From NCBI GenBank assembly GCA_020629415.1, contig JAHDDL010000029.1:1-37778 (forward strand): a stretch of 37,778 nt of DNA, read 5' to 3'. The stretch's first letter is position 1; the number at the start of each line of letters is the position of its first letter. The notes below the pieces were generated by a model. The model worked only from the letters and a program-made list of their open reading frames with translations, was not told the DNA's origin and made no database searches. Shown here piece by piece: positions 1-8,806 of this stretch. Both the position numbers and the translations under genes were made by a program. The stretch is from Maribacter sp. Lineage in GTDB: Bacteria > Bacteroidota > Bacteroidia > Flavobacteriales > Flavobacteriaceae.

Positions 1-2072
1 CCATTACCAACTCCATCCTCATCTGGGTTGACGAATACCAATTTTCCATCGGCATTTTCAGTCATTAGAATCATACCTTCACTTTCAACACCGCGCAATG
101 CTCTTGGTGCCAGGTTGACTAACACTGTTACCTTTTTACCAACTATTTCTTCTGGTTTAAAGCTTTCTGCAATACCGGAAACTATGGTTCTAACATCTAA
201 TCCGGTATCAACTTTAAGTACTAAAAGCTTTTTGGCTTTCGCCATTTTTTCAGCTTCGATAATGGTACCTACTCGCATATCCAATTTAGAAAAATCATCA
301 AAGGTAATCGTATCTTTTTGTGGCATTACTTGTTTGTTTTCGTTCTCGTTGGCTTTTTTGGTCGCTTCTAATTTATCTAACTGAGTTTGTATCTCGGCAT
401 CCTCAATTTTTCTGAAAAGTAACTCTCCTTTATTTATTTGATGTTCAGGCTTCAATAATGCTTCTTTATTAGAAACATCGTTCCAGTTAAGACTTCGGCT
501 ACGCTCAGTCCCAGAAGAAGATAGATTTAAAATATTCTTTAATTTATTAGAAGTAAATGGTAAAAATGGCTCACTTAAAACAGCTAAACCTGCAGCTATT
601 TGTAAAGCCACGTTCATAATTGTTTTTACGCGTTCTTCATCTATCTTAATGACCTTCCATGGTTCTTCATCGGCTAAATATTTATTCCCCAAACGGGCAA
701 GGTTCATTAATTCTTGGCCAGCTTCTCTAAAACGGTAGCGCTCAATAGAAGTTGAAATTATTGCTGGGTATTTTGTTAATTGTTCTAGGGTTTCAGTATC
801 AACATCGGTTAAACTACCGGTAGCTGGTATTTTGCCTTCGTAATATTTGTTAGTCAAAACAACTACCCTGTTGATGAAATTACCTAAAATGGCAACTAAT
901 TCATTGTTGTTACGTGCTTGAAAATCTTTCCAAGTAAAATCATTATCCTTAGTTTCTGGAGCGTTGGCCGTTAAAGTATAACGAAGCGAATCTTGCATTT
1001 CTGGAAAATCCACTAAGTATTCATGTAACCAAACCGCCCAGTTTTTGGAAGTGGATAGTTTATTGCCCTCTAAATTTAAAAACTCGTTTGCCGGTACATT
1101 TTCCGGTAAAATATAGCTTCCTTCTGCCTTTAGCATGGATGGGAAAATAATACAGTGAAAAACAATATTATCCTTACCTATAAAGTGCACCAATTTAGTG
1201 TCTTTATCTTTCCAATATGGTTCCCAGTCTTTGCTTTCACGAGCAGCCCATTCTTTGGTAGATGAAATATATCCGATCGGGGCATCAAACCATACGTATA
1301 ATACTTTTCCTTCTCCGCCTTCAACAGGTACCGGTATACCCCAGTCTAAATCCCTGGTGACAGCTCTTGGCTCTAAGCCACCATCGATCCAAGATTTACA
1401 TTGACCGTAAACATTTGGTTTCCAATCGTCCTTATGCCCTTTTAATATCCAATCTTTAAGAAAATCCTCATATCTGTCCAATGGTAAGAACCAGTGTTTT
1501 GTTTCTTTGGTGGTTGGTACTGTTCCTGTAATGGTCGACTTTGGATTTATTAAATCCGTCGCATTTAAACTTGACCCACAATTTTCACACTGATCACCGT
1601 ATGCCTCTTCATTTCCACACTTTGGACACGTACCTATTACAAAACGATCAGCTAAAAATTGCTGGGCTTCCTCATCATATAATTGGGCTGTAGTTTCCTC
1701 TATGAAGTCTCCTTTCTTGTAGAGTGTCGTAAAGAAATCCGATGCTGTTTTGTGATGAACGGGAGCAGAGGTTCTAGAATAATTATCGAACGTAATACCA
1801 AAATCCATAAAGGATTGTTTGATAATTGCGTGGTATTTGTCAATAATATCTTTTGGGGTAACGCCTTCTTTTTTGGCTTTCATTGAAATGGCTACGCCAT
1901 GTTCGTCGCTACCACAAACAAATGCGACATCCTTACCAGTTAATCTTAAATAACGGGCGTAAATATCTGCAGGCACATAAACACCGGCCAAATGACCAAT
2001 GTGTATTGGACCATTTGTGTATGGCAATGCTGCGGTAATCGTATATCTAGAGGGTGTTTTAATATTGGACAT
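1..2072 (-). CDS. metG: Methionyl-tRNA synthetase (3' end missing)
   Basis: Charges tRNA-Met with methionine in the cytoplasm. 690 codons are visible from an ATG at 2072 and the frame is still open at base 1, so the stop lies just outside the window. The class I HIGH motif is PIHIGH (H24-H27). A zinc knuckle with two CxxC pairs starts near C149, and the KMSKS loop appears as KLSTSK near residue 338. The last roughly 100 visible residues match the EMAP-like tRNA-binding domain found at the C terminus of long MetRS ([18 protein letters not shown]). About 690-700 residues is usual for Bacteroidota MetRS, so only a few residues should be missing. Odd feature: a palindromic repeat at 491-510 is inserted in frame in the linker before the C-terminal domain and is read as TERSRS. 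Confidence 0.97.
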   Translation of the reverse strand, partial: MSNIKTPSRYTITAALPYTNGPIHIGHLAGVYVPADIYARYLRLTGKDVAFVCGSDEHGVAISMKAKKEGVTPKDIIDKYHAIIKQSFMDFGITFDNYSRTSAPVHHKTASDFFTTLYKKGDFIEETTAQLYDEEAQQFLADRFVIGTCPKCGNEEAYGDQCENCGSSLNATDLINPKSTITGTVPTTKETKHWFLPLDRYEDFLKDWILKGHKDDWKPNVYGQCKSWIDGGLEPRAVTRDLDWGIPVPVEGGEGKVLYVWFDAPIGYISSTKEWAARESKDWEPYWKDKDTKLVHFIGKDNIVFHCIIFPSMLKAEGSYILPENVPANEFLNLEGNKLSTSKNWAVWLHEYLVDFPEMQDSLRYTLTANAPETKDNDFTWKDFQARNNNELVAILGNFINRVVVLTNKYYEGKIPATGSLTDVDTETLEQLTKYPAIISTSIERYRFREAGQELMNLARLGNKYLADEEPWKVIKIDEERVKTIMNVALQIAAGLAVLSEPFLPFTSNKLKNILNLSSSGTERSRSLNWNDVSNKEALLKPEHQINKGELLFRKIEDAEIQTQLDKLEATKKANENENKQVMPQKDTITFDDFSKLDMRVGTIIEAEKMAKAKKLLVLKVDTGLDVRTIVSGIAESFKPEEIVGKKVTVLVNLAPRALRGVESEGMILMTENADGKLVFVNPDEDGVGN
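491..510. repeat. Intragenic palindromic repeat in metG
   Basis: On the minus strand the sequence is GACT, then the 12-nt core GAGCGTAGCCGA, then AGTC, so 4-nt self-complementary arms surround the core. The same core recurs in the ligase gene at 20733-20756, and related cores flank the GIY-YIG gene. It is in frame with metG and reads TERSRS. It lies in the linker between the catalytic part and the C-terminal tRNA-binding domain, where extra residues should be tolerated. Confidence 0.75.
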
Positions 2073-2090
2073 CAAAAATTAATTAAGCCA

Positions 2091-2098
2091 CAAAAATA
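2091..2098 (-). promoter_or_regulatory. -7 promoter element of metG
   Basis: TATTTTTG on the minus strand fits the Bacteroidota -7 consensus TAnnTTTG and ends 18 nt before the metG ATG. No clear -33 TTG is seen at the expected distance. This implies a short leader. The motif match is direct; promoter function is inferred. Confidence 0.45.
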
Positions 2099-2283
2099 CT
2101 GAATTTGCGGGGAGAATTACTACTATCCAAACAATTGAAGTTCTCGTTTTATTGAAACCGACGTCAACATTTGTTTGTCAATGGACGTAAAAGCTGATGT
2201 CACAATTGAAAATTATACTAAAACGATTAAAAAAAAGTTCTATTGTAAGAAAAAACTTATTTTTTAATCTAAACATATAAGAT

Positions 2284-2463
2284 ATGGGTGTTGGTAATTC
2301 TAAAAAAATTTTATTGGACAACGGTCTGGACGAAATAGAAAAGGCCATTGAAAACTCTAGTAGCAGTAAAGAGGATGTGGTAAGACTTTACAAGGACAAA
2401 AATCATAGGGTTAAAAAGGAACTGCGGTTCGAGTCTAAAATGAACAATTCTAAATTAACATAA
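2284..2463 (+). CDS. Small hypothetical protein, 59 aa
   Basis: I do not recognise this protein. ATG at 2284 to TAA at 2461-2463 gives 59 residues, highly charged and predicted soluble. It begins MGVGNSKKILLDNGLDEIEK, has a run of four serines in the middle, and ends in a lysine-rich half. It has no signal peptide or membrane segment. It stands alone, divergent from metG, with about 210 bp of upstream sequence, and a strong hairpin terminator follows 7 nt after the stop. An isolated short frame with its own terminator looks like a real monocistronic gene. Confidence 0.6.
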   Translation: MGVGNSKKILLDNGLDEIEKAIENSSSSKEDVVRLYKDKNHRVKKELRFESKMNNSKLT

Positions 2464-2470
2464 TTAAAAA

Positions 2471-2502
2471 GCCCTATTCAAAGAAATTGAATAGGGCTTT
2501 TT
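2471..2502. terminator. Bidirectional intrinsic terminator
   Basis: A perfect 11-bp stem (GCCCTATTCAA / TTGAATAGGGC) with a 5-nt loop, flanked by an A tract on the left and a T tract on the right. It can end the 59-aa gene on the plus strand and the DUF1501 gene (stop at 2519) on the minus strand. Confidence 0.9.
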
Positions 2503-2518
2503 ACATTTGGGAAACAAA

Positions 2519-4222
2519 CTAGGCTACCATAACAGATTTACTCATCTTTTGATTCTGTACATTGATTCTATAGATGTATTTACCTGTAGATAACTGTTCG
2601 GGCATGCGCTCTCGTATATTTATTTCTGTAGAACCTTCTAACATCATTTCGTTGAAAACGGTGCCTACTTTTTGTCCTAAAATATTATAAAGTTGAATAT
2701 CTACGTGTGCAGAAAATGGCATTTCTAGGTAGATATGTGGTGTCTGATCCGTTGGGTAGAATGGTTTATGTACCACAGCGTTCAATAAGTCTGGAGTTAT
2801 AGGTGTTTCGGCCTCTTCCCCTGGCGGTACCGGCGGTGTAACTTCACCATCACTATATGCAATGTCAGGAAAAGCTTCCCCGCTACAGCTAAATCCTAAA
2901 TCTACCGGTACATATGGTTTGTAGTTCAGTAAATGAGCTTCTACCAAAGGTATATCTACACACAACCACTCAGCAAGAACAGTGGCATATAAGTCCCTAA
3001 AATCCATGGTATATTCTAAATTTCCCCTTCCGTCCGGATCATCTAAGGTGGGGTGGTCACCTACAAATGCACTACCGTTTAAGCCTGATCCAAAGAACAA
3101 TGTTGGTGTGGCCTTACCGTGATCGGTACCATTTGATCCGTTTTCAAAAATACGTCTTCCAAATTCAGAAAAAGTCATGCTCAACACTTTGTCATCTTGT
3201 TGGGTAAAGGCAATATCTTCATAGAAATTATTTACCGCTACAGATAAAGTTGTCATTAATTTGGCATGAGCCTGTGGTTGATTTCCATGTGTGTCAAAAC
3301 CACCCATAGAAATCATATATACTTTAGTACCTAAGTTACCTTTGATCAGTCTTGCTATAAGTGCCAATTGGCGTGCAAAACTATTATCCTGATATTCAAC
3401 TTGGTTTTGCCCACGAGTGTAAGCATCATGTATAATACCCGAATATTCATAGGTTGTATTGGCTACACCTCTTAAGAATTTAAGTTGATCACCATACATA
3501 CAATCATTGAACAAGTTATCTTCTAGACCATATACTACACCAGATTCTGCAATTTCTTCTAATTGATCTACATTTGATGTTACAAAGGCATAATTAGTTT
3601 CATCCCCTTGAAAGACCAAACTACCGAATTGTCCAATTTGAATGGCTGCCGGTGCCGCTGGCGGATTTACCAAATAATCTGGGTAAATACTTTCAAAGTG
3701 CCTGCCCATCCATCCGGTATTTAAACCGCTAAAACCTGTTGTTTCTATATCTGTATTGGCAAAAATATCCGAGCCGGTAAAGTGTGATAGACTTTGCCCT
3801 TCATAACCTACACCATGTACTGCCTTAAACTGCCCTTCTTCCCACATAGGTGCCAGAGCACTCATATAAGATGGTACACCAAATTCATCGGTCAATTTTA
3901 AGATCTTACTTTCCGGTACATAAATGTTGGGCCTAGCATTTGCATAACTATCATATTGTTCTATGGGTATTACGGTACTTAGGCCATCATTACCGCCAGA
4001 TAGGCGAATGAGTATAAGTATATTATCTGTCTCCGCTCCAGAAATAGCGGCTGATAAGGGCGATGGCGCAGATGCCGAAAGCATATTCGATCCTAACATC
4101 ATAGAGCCAGAGCCAGCGATGCCCATTGCTTGTAAAAATGAGCGTCTGCTCCAAGTTTTATGTTCTTCATCATGGCCTTCATGATGTAGGCCTTTAAATG
4201 GGGTATGGTGTGTATTGCACAT
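2519..4222 (-). CDS. DUF1501 family protein with Tat signal and T9SS sorting domain
   Basis: A 567-residue member of the DUF1501 family (alkaline-phosphatase-like fold, function not established). A twin-arginine motif SRRSFLQ occurs at residues 25-31 followed by a Gly/Ser/Met-rich stretch, indicating Tat export of a folded protein. The DUF1501 body runs from about residue 45 to 440, with typical segments RLSGGNDGL and MSMGGFDTHGNQ. After a proline/glutamate-rich linker the last roughly 90 residues form a type A T9SS C-terminal domain (YNILGQKVG ... STGKYIYRINVQNQKMSKSVMV). It is the second gene of a pair, 11 bp after the DUF1800 gene. Expected location is the cell surface or outside the cell. 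The substrate is unknown. Confidence 0.9.
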   Translation of the reverse strand: MCNTHHTPFKGLHHEGHDEEHKTWSRRSFLQAMGIAGSGSMMLGSNMLSASAPSPLSAAISGAETDNILILIRLSGGNDGLSTVIPIEQYDSYANARPNIYVPESKILKLTDEFGVPSYMSALAPMWEEGQFKAVHGVGYEGQSLSHFTGSDIFANTDIETTGFSGLNTGWMGRHFESIYPDYLVNPPAAPAAIQIGQFGSLVFQGDETNYAFVTSNVDQLEEIAESGVVYGLEDNLFNDCMYGDQLKFLRGVANTTYEYSGIIHDAYTRGQNQVEYQDNSFARQLALIARLIKGNLGTKVYMISMGGFDTHGNQPQAHAKLMTTLSVAVNNFYEDIAFTQQDDKVLSMTFSEFGRRIFENGSNGTDHGKATPTLFFGSGLNGSAFVGDHPTLDDPDGRGNLEYTMDFRDLYATVLAEWLCVDIPLVEAHLLNYKPYVPVDLGFSCSGEAFPDIAYSDGEVTPPVPPGEEAETPITPDLLNAVVHKPFYPTDQTPHIYLEMPFSAHVDIQLYNILGQKVGTVFNEMMLEGSTEINIRERMPEQLSTGKYIYRINVQNQKMSKSVMVA

Positions 4223-4233
4223 AGAAGTAGGTG

Positions 4234-5727
4234 TTATTTTAATTGAAACTCAGGTTGTCTCGCTAAATATTGAAAAAGTAGATATACTTGAAACGGACCT
4301 TGTGGCCAAGTAGCCAATGTCCATGATTCTTGATTACCACCTTCGTAGTAAACATCTTCTACATCACTTCTGAATATAGCAAACGCTTTGGCATATTCTT
4401 CTTCGTTTAGCAGTCCCTTCGTTAAAACGAAATCTATAATCAATCTTGCAACGACATCTGGATTGGGATTAGTTAGTCCTTCATTGCCAGAAATTGCAAG
4501 GCCAAATGAACGAAACTGCTCATTATCTGCCATATAGAATTCTTCTAGAATACTTTCAATGGTCAGCCAACGGCCGATCATAAAATTTGTGTTGATCCAA
4601 GATCGGTCTCTTTGCCAACCGGCAACGTCAAATGGTTCAAATATTTCTTGACTTAACAATGCACTATAGTTGACCATTTCGGCAACGTTAGTGTCAGTGT
4701 AGTTAAAATTAGATTCATTTAATGTGTTAAAATAGAAGTCTACAGGGCTCTTTATGATTACCCCAATAGCTTCATCATCAAAAAAGTGTTGGCTTTTGAA
4801 CAAAAGCCTTAGTACTGGTGCCAACTCAAAATTATTGGTCATAAATGTTGCTGCCAGACCATCTATGATCATCTGGGCATTATTTGCATCGTCCCTAGAA
4901 TCTGGGTGTACAAAAAACTCATATAGTTTTCGGCATATAAATTCTGCAATTTCCGGAGATCTTTGTTCAAAAAGAATATTGATGACATCGTCATAGCCCC
5001 AGTTGCCTGTTTGGCCTAATATAGTTTTGGGACCGGCATCATGTTTTGTAGGGTCAAAAGTAACTGCCGAACACCCCACTTCACCACGTTCAACATAACC
5101 ACTTAGGGCTTTTGCGGTCTCTATAATATCTTCTTCGGTATAACCGTTGCCTTCACCTAGGGTAAAAAGTTCGTATAGCTCACGAGCATAATTTTCATTT
5201 GGGTTGTTACCGTTATTATACACGCCATCTAGGTAATACAGCATGGCATTGGTCAATCCAATTTCGCTAGTGAATGTTTTAAAGTTACCAAGAGAATGTC
5301 TTTGTAGGCAATCTATATACTCGTACAAAAATGCATTACAGTTATAGACTTCTAACTCAGTTACAAAATGGTTGCTCCAGAAAAAACTTAATCTATCCCT
5401 TAGATTATTGTTCAGTAAACCTTTGGCATAATTAAGTTGAAATTCCGTTTTTTGCTCTCTTTTTAGTTGATTTCTTGCATCATTATCTGCGGGGTAGTTG
5501 TCATTGTTCCAGTTGGCCCAAGTAGGTGCCGCAATTTCCGGCATACCTAAGGCTTCATCTATTAAGGTGTCTACCAACGCACCGGCAGATTGTCCAACAG
5601 CTTGGTTAATTGTTTCCACAGAGGCACTAAATCCTAAGCGGCGATATAAATGGGCTGCTCTTAGCTGATCTAGATTAGCTGTGTACGGAGCAAGAGTAGA
5701 AGTATTACAATTAATGAAATATTCCAT
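4234..5727 (-). CDS. DUF1800 family protein
   Basis: 497 residues with the DUF1800 hallmarks: AAHLYRRLGFSAS near the N terminus, WSNHFV near residue 120, and NENYARELYELFTLGEG near residue 180. The biochemical role of the family is unknown, but it is very often encoded directly before a DUF1501 protein, as here, so the two probably act together. The N terminus (MEYFINCNTSTLAPYTANLD) has no hydrophobic signal peptide, although the partner carries a Tat signal and a T9SS tail. ATG start at 5727; nothing upstream suggests a longer frame. Confidence 0.88.
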   Translation of the reverse strand: MEYFINCNTSTLAPYTANLDQLRAAHLYRRLGFSASVETINQAVGQSAGALVDTLIDEALGMPEIAAPTWANWNNDNYPADNDARNQLKREQKTEFQLNYAKGLLNNNLRDRLSFFWSNHFVTELEVYNCNAFLYEYIDCLQRHSLGNFKTFTSEIGLTNAMLYYLDGVYNNGNNPNENYARELYELFTLGEGNGYTEEDIIETAKALSGYVERGEVGCSAVTFDPTKHDAGPKTILGQTGNWGYDDVINILFEQRSPEIAEFICRKLYEFFVHPDSRDDANNAQMIIDGLAATFMTNNFELAPVLRLLFKSQHFFDDEAIGVIIKSPVDFYFNTLNESNFNYTDTNVAEMVNYSALLSQEIFEPFDVAGWQRDRSWINTNFMIGRWLTIESILEEFYMADNEQFRSFGLAISGNEGLTNPNPDVVARLIIDFVLTKGLLNEEEYAKAFAIFRSDVEDVYYEGGNQESWTLATWPQGPFQVYLLFQYLARQPEFQLK

Positions 5728-5913
5728 ATTCTTAAATAGGCGTTTGTATTACGTTCGTAGAGTTGGGGCTTCTATGCTAAACGTTAGGAAATTAGGTATA
5801 GTATTTAAAACTATCTATTTTCGATTATCACGTTTCAAATAACGAGATTTATTGATAAAAAGGCGTTGAAATTCCTATATTTTCGATGAATTACTTAATC
5901 TGTTAACTATATC

Positions 5914-6273
5914 ATGGGAAAACATAACGAATTTGGAAAAGAAGGGGAGCAGATAGCTGTAGATTACCTTATAAAAAACGGGTATGCCATTAAATACAAA
6001 AATTATAGATATTTAAAGGCCGAGGTAGATATTATAGCAATGAAGGATGATATTTTGGTAATTGTTGAAGTGCGTTCTAGAAGTACGGACTTTATTAAGA
6101 ATATTGCCGAAACGGTAACACCTAAGAAAATAAAGCTATTGGTGATGGCTGCAGATCATTACGTAACGGATAATGATCTTGATGTAGAAGTACGTTTTGA
6201 TATTGTTACAATACTTAAAAACAAGAATAAATTGGAGCTAGAACATTTAGAATCTGCCTTTTATCATTTCTGA
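5914..6273 (+). CDS. yraN: YraN family (UPF0102) endonuclease-like protein
   Basis: 119 residues, usual length for the family. The fold belongs to the PD-(D/E)XK nuclease/Holliday-junction-resolvase-like group. Seen: N-terminal GKEGEQIAVDYLIKNGY, the acidic pair AEVDIIA (E37, D39) and VEVRSRS (E52, R54). The position normally occupied by the catalytic lysine (EVK) is arginine here, a conservative change that may alter activity. It is divergent from the DUF1800 gene and followed by a hairpin at 6276-6296. The cellular role of YraN is not firmly established. Confidence 0.88.
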   Translation: MGKHNEFGKEGEQIAVDYLIKNGYAIKYKNYRYLKAEVDIIAMKDDILVIVEVRSRSTDFIKNIAETVTPKKIKLLVMAADHYVTDNDLDVEVRFDIVTILKNKNKLELEHLESAFYHF

Positions 6274-6275
6274 AT

Positions 6276-6296
6276 AATCTACTAAAATAGTAGATT
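6276..6296 (+). terminator. Weak hairpin after yraN
   Basis: A perfect 9-bp stem (AATCTACTA / TAGTAGATT) with a 3-nt loop begins 3 nt after the yraN stop. The following tract is only TATTAAAA, so termination would be weak; it could instead protect the 3' end. Confidence 0.45.
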
Positions 6297-6310
6297 TATT
6301 AAAAAACATT

Positions 6311-6341
6311 TTGTTTTATTTATAACAAGTTGTTATATTTG
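6311..6341 (+). promoter_or_regulatory. Bacteroidota-type promoter for the 219-aa gene
   Basis: TTG at 6311-6313 and TATATTTG at 6334-6341 are 20 nt apart, matching the -33/-7 arrangement (TTG, about 19-21 nt, TAnnTTTG). The -7 element ends 20 nt before the ATG at 6362. This is the best full promoter match I see in the window. Confidence 0.65.
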
Positions 6342-6361
6342 CACAACAACCATACAATAAA

Positions 6362-7021
6362 ATGAAAACAATATCATCAGTAGTTGAGGAGTACATCAAG
6401 AAAAAGCCATTTTTACAAAGTGCTCTAGCACAGGGTATAATCAATCTTACTTCACTATCTAGAATAGTAAAACCAGAGATCGAGCATGAATTAGGAAAAG
6501 ATATTCGTAATGGCGCTATAGTAATGGCGTTAAAACGTCTTTCAGATGACCTGGAGTTTAGGGCAACCCATAAAATTCTAAAAGTGCTTAAGAATATTGG
6601 CGAGATAACCGTAAGATCTTCTTTGACGGATTATACTTTTTTAGCTTCTGATAAAATATTGGTGCACCAAGCTAAATTACTTGAAGAAATCAATGACAAC
6701 CAAGATGTTTTCTATACTTCTAGCCGTGGTGTCAACGAGATTAATATCGTTATCAGTAATTTGATGGATAAAACGGTAGAAAGACTATTCAAGGATGAAA
6801 AGTGTACTCAAAAGGCTGAAGAGCTATCATCCATTACCGTAAAGTTGCCTGCAGAAAATGTATCGGTACCTGGTATCTATTACTTTATCTTTCAAAGGTT
6901 GGCATGGGAAGGTATCGTTCTTTATGAAGTAATTTCAACGACCAATGAATTTACCATCTTAGTTAACGATGAGCAAGTGGATATGGCGTTCAAAACAATC
7001 AAAGATTTAAAATCTCTTTAA
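6362..7021 (+). CDS. ACT-domain-like conserved protein of unknown function
   Basis: 219 residues, soluble. The N-terminal half is helical (MKTISSVVEEYIKKKPFLQS, then KPEIEHELGKDIRNGAIVMALKR). The C-terminal half has the beta-alpha-beta rhythm of ACT or similar ligand-binding regulatory domains (SITVKLPAENVSVPGIYYF, EGIVLYEVISTTNEFTILVN). No kinase or other catalytic motif is visible, so calling it aspartate kinase would be wrong even if distant similarity exists through the ACT region. It has its own promoter-like element upstream. The 3' end overlaps the converging thioredoxin-like gene by the 4-bp palindrome TTAA. A regulatory or amino-acid-sensing role is only a guess. Confidence 0.6.
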   Translation: MKTISSVVEEYIKKKPFLQSALAQGIINLTSLSRIVKPEIEHELGKDIRNGAIVMALKRLSDDLEFRATHKILKVLKNIGEITVRSSLTDYTFLASDKILVHQAKLLEEINDNQDVFYTSSRGVNEINIVISNLMDKTVERLFKDEKCTQKAEELSSITVKLPAENVSVPGIYYFIFQRLAWEGIVLYEVISTTNEFTILVNDEQVDMAFKTIKDLKSL

Positions 7022-8337
7022 TTCTTTAGAAATTCAACTACTTCCTTGTCAGATTCAGGTTTGGCAATAAATCGTTTTTCGCTATCCAGAATGAAATAGG
7101 TAGGTGTGCTTTGTATGCCAAATATTTTAACGTATTCATTATCCCATCTACCTAAACCTATTGCGTGATTGAAATTGGGCATTGTTGCAGAAACATTTTT
7201 CCAGTTTTCTTCTTCTAGTTCCAGTCCTACGGCAATTACTTTAAGATTTTCGTAATCTTTTAGTTCTTTATGAAGCTGAGGTAGCTCTTTTAGGCAATGT
7301 GAGCATGTACTGCTCCAAAAAACCAACACATAGTTTTCTGCACCTTCCAAAGTTAAAAGAGAATGTTCCTTGCCATTTGACTGCCAAGTAACATCTGGGG
7401 AAACTGCACCAATTCTTAACCGCGTTGCCATTTCTATCTCATCCACCAACTTTTCATTATTGTTCGTGATCGCAAGCTTTTTCAAATGATTTTTGAAGAT
7501 ATAGTCTTGTACCGCTGGCAAACCATTTACTTCTGCTATTTGCCATAATTGGTATACGGCTCTTTCTTGAAAACCAATAGGGGTAGGTTTTATAAACGCT
7601 ACCGTTGTTTCTACATTTTTTATAACCTCAACGGTCAATTGCTCTTTTGAGGTAATGTCTGCAGGTAACGCAGAAAAGACATAGCTAGCAAATTTGTCAG
7701 TTAAAAAATTAGAGCCCTGTAGAACCGGGTCGTTTATTGCTAAATGATCAAAATGATGTTGTTTCTTGTGTTTAAGAAATGTTTTTACATCTTCAAATTC
7801 GGCCGGTATGTAATTTCTATTTGCCTTTATAAATTTATGGGCAATTGTTGTTGTATGTTTTTCTTCAAAAGTGGTCTGTATCGTATTCAGTTCTTTAACG
7901 ATATTGTTGTATTCCCTATTAGGTTCATTTTGGTTTTCATAGAATTCAATCAACTTATCCTGTGCGGCCGTAATTTTTGAAAAGTACTCATTGTACCACT
8001 TATTCTCTACAGAATTGGTAATGGTTAACCCATCTTTTAGATTAAAATTGAATGTTACATCTTCTTCTTTATTGTAGATTACATCTATATAAAACTCATC
8101 TTGCGGTACGGCATAAACCAATCTATACATACCGGCTTGAGCGCTTACTGGCATTTCTAATTTAAAAGTACCATCTTTTACGGCAGTGTCAGTGCTATAT
8201 CGTTCACCGTTTGCAGTTAGCTCATAGGCAATTAACCATTTAAAATCTTTGGCAGGGGAAAAGTTACCGGAGATGGAACCTTGTGCTTTAATACTTAATG
8301 AAAAAAATAACAGGCAAATACTAATGAGAACTTTCAT
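7018..8337 (-). CDS. TlpA-like periplasmic thiol-disulfide oxidoreductase
   Basis: 439 residues. A Sec signal peptide (MKVLISICLLFFSLSIKAQG) precedes a beta-rich domain of the kind placed before redoxin domains in Bacteroidota (residues 20-120), then a helical middle. A C-terminal AhpC/TSA-thioredoxin domain (about 310-439) contains the redox site CSHC (C345, C348) within VFWSSTCSHCLKELPQL and a cis-proline segment QSTPTYFILD. It probably reduces or resolves disulfides in the periplasm, possibly anchored or in transit. Single gene; its stop overlaps that of the converging 219-aa gene. The specific partner is unknown. Confidence 0.88.
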   Translation of the reverse strand: MKVLISICLLFFSLSIKAQGSISGNFSPAKDFKWLIAYELTANGERYSTDTAVKDGTFKLEMPVSAQAGMYRLVYAVPQDEFYIDVIYNKEEDVTFNFNLKDGLTITNSVENKWYNEYFSKITAAQDKLIEFYENQNEPNREYNNIVKELNTIQTTFEEKHTTTIAHKFIKANRNYIPAEFEDVKTFLKHKKQHHFDHLAINDPVLQGSNFLTDKFASYVFSALPADITSKEQLTVEVIKNVETTVAFIKPTPIGFQERAVYQLWQIAEVNGLPAVQDYIFKNHLKKLAITNNNEKLVDEIEMATRLRIGAVSPDVTWQSNGKEHSLLTLEGAENYVLVFWSSTCSHCLKELPQLHKELKDYENLKVIAVGLELEEENWKNVSATMPNFNHAIGLGRWDNEYVKIFGIQSTPTYFILDSEKRFIAKPESDKEVVEFLKN

Positions 8338-8465
8338 ATATTTTAAAAAACAATTATAGGACCAATATATATTTTATTCTTAATAATATGGGTTTTAACA
8401 AGAATACTATAAAGGCAATAAAAATAATATTCGGAAAGCAATTGTGGACTTAAATTTTGAAAAGC

Positions 8466-8798
8466 TTATGAAAATTCCTTTTCAATCTCCATATGAGCAA
8501 GTGCCTCGGTTATTTTTAGAAGCTCCTTATCATGAACAAAACCGTCAGAAATGGCCACTTCATCTAATAGTTTGGCAAGTTCTCTTTTTTTAGGAAGAGA
8601 CATTAAGCTTAGAATCTTAAAAGCTTTTTCTTTATTCAGATTTCTAGCATGGCCTACAAAGAAACTATCAAAAGAAAAACGATCCATAAGTTGGGTTAAA
8701 TAGCGCATTTCCGCAGGGTCTACTTTGCTATCTGCTAAAATAACATAGTCTACCATCTTAACAACAGCTAATTTTTCTTCTTCTGTGTACTCTATCAT
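8466..8798 (-). CDS. TerB-like small protein (paralogue A)
   Basis: 110 residues, all helical, no signal peptide. It shows the TerB-like pattern of two similar halves, each with an acidic turn: ADSKVDPAEM near residue 22 and VAISDGFVHDKE near residue 82. Closely related to the neighbours at 8807-9136 and 10478-10804, which share the LDEVAISDG core. It lies 8 bp after paralogue B, so the two are surely co-transcribed. TerB domains are linked to metal (tellurite) and stress responses, but the function of these short stand-alone versions is not known. Confidence 0.75.
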   Translation of the reverse strand: MIEYTEEEKLAVVKMVDYVILADSKVDPAEMRYLTQLMDRFSFDSFFVGHARNLNKEKAFKILSLMSLPKKRELAKLLDEVAISDGFVHDKELLKITEALAHMEIEKEFS

Positions 8799-8806
8799 AC
8801 TATTAT

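Noticed and set aside
28..384. 118-residue plus-strand frame at the left edge
   Set aside because: It is antisense to metG, whose frame is open and shows clear MetRS motifs; low-complexity translation without a family match.
6362..7021. Annotating the 219-aa protein as aspartate kinase
   Set aside because: No amino-acid-kinase motifs; only an ACT-like C-terminal half. The real aspartate kinase is at 25064-26311.
8388..8453. 21-codon frame in the gap before the TlpA-like gene
   Set aside because: Short, no ribosome site or terminator, and chance frames of this size are common.
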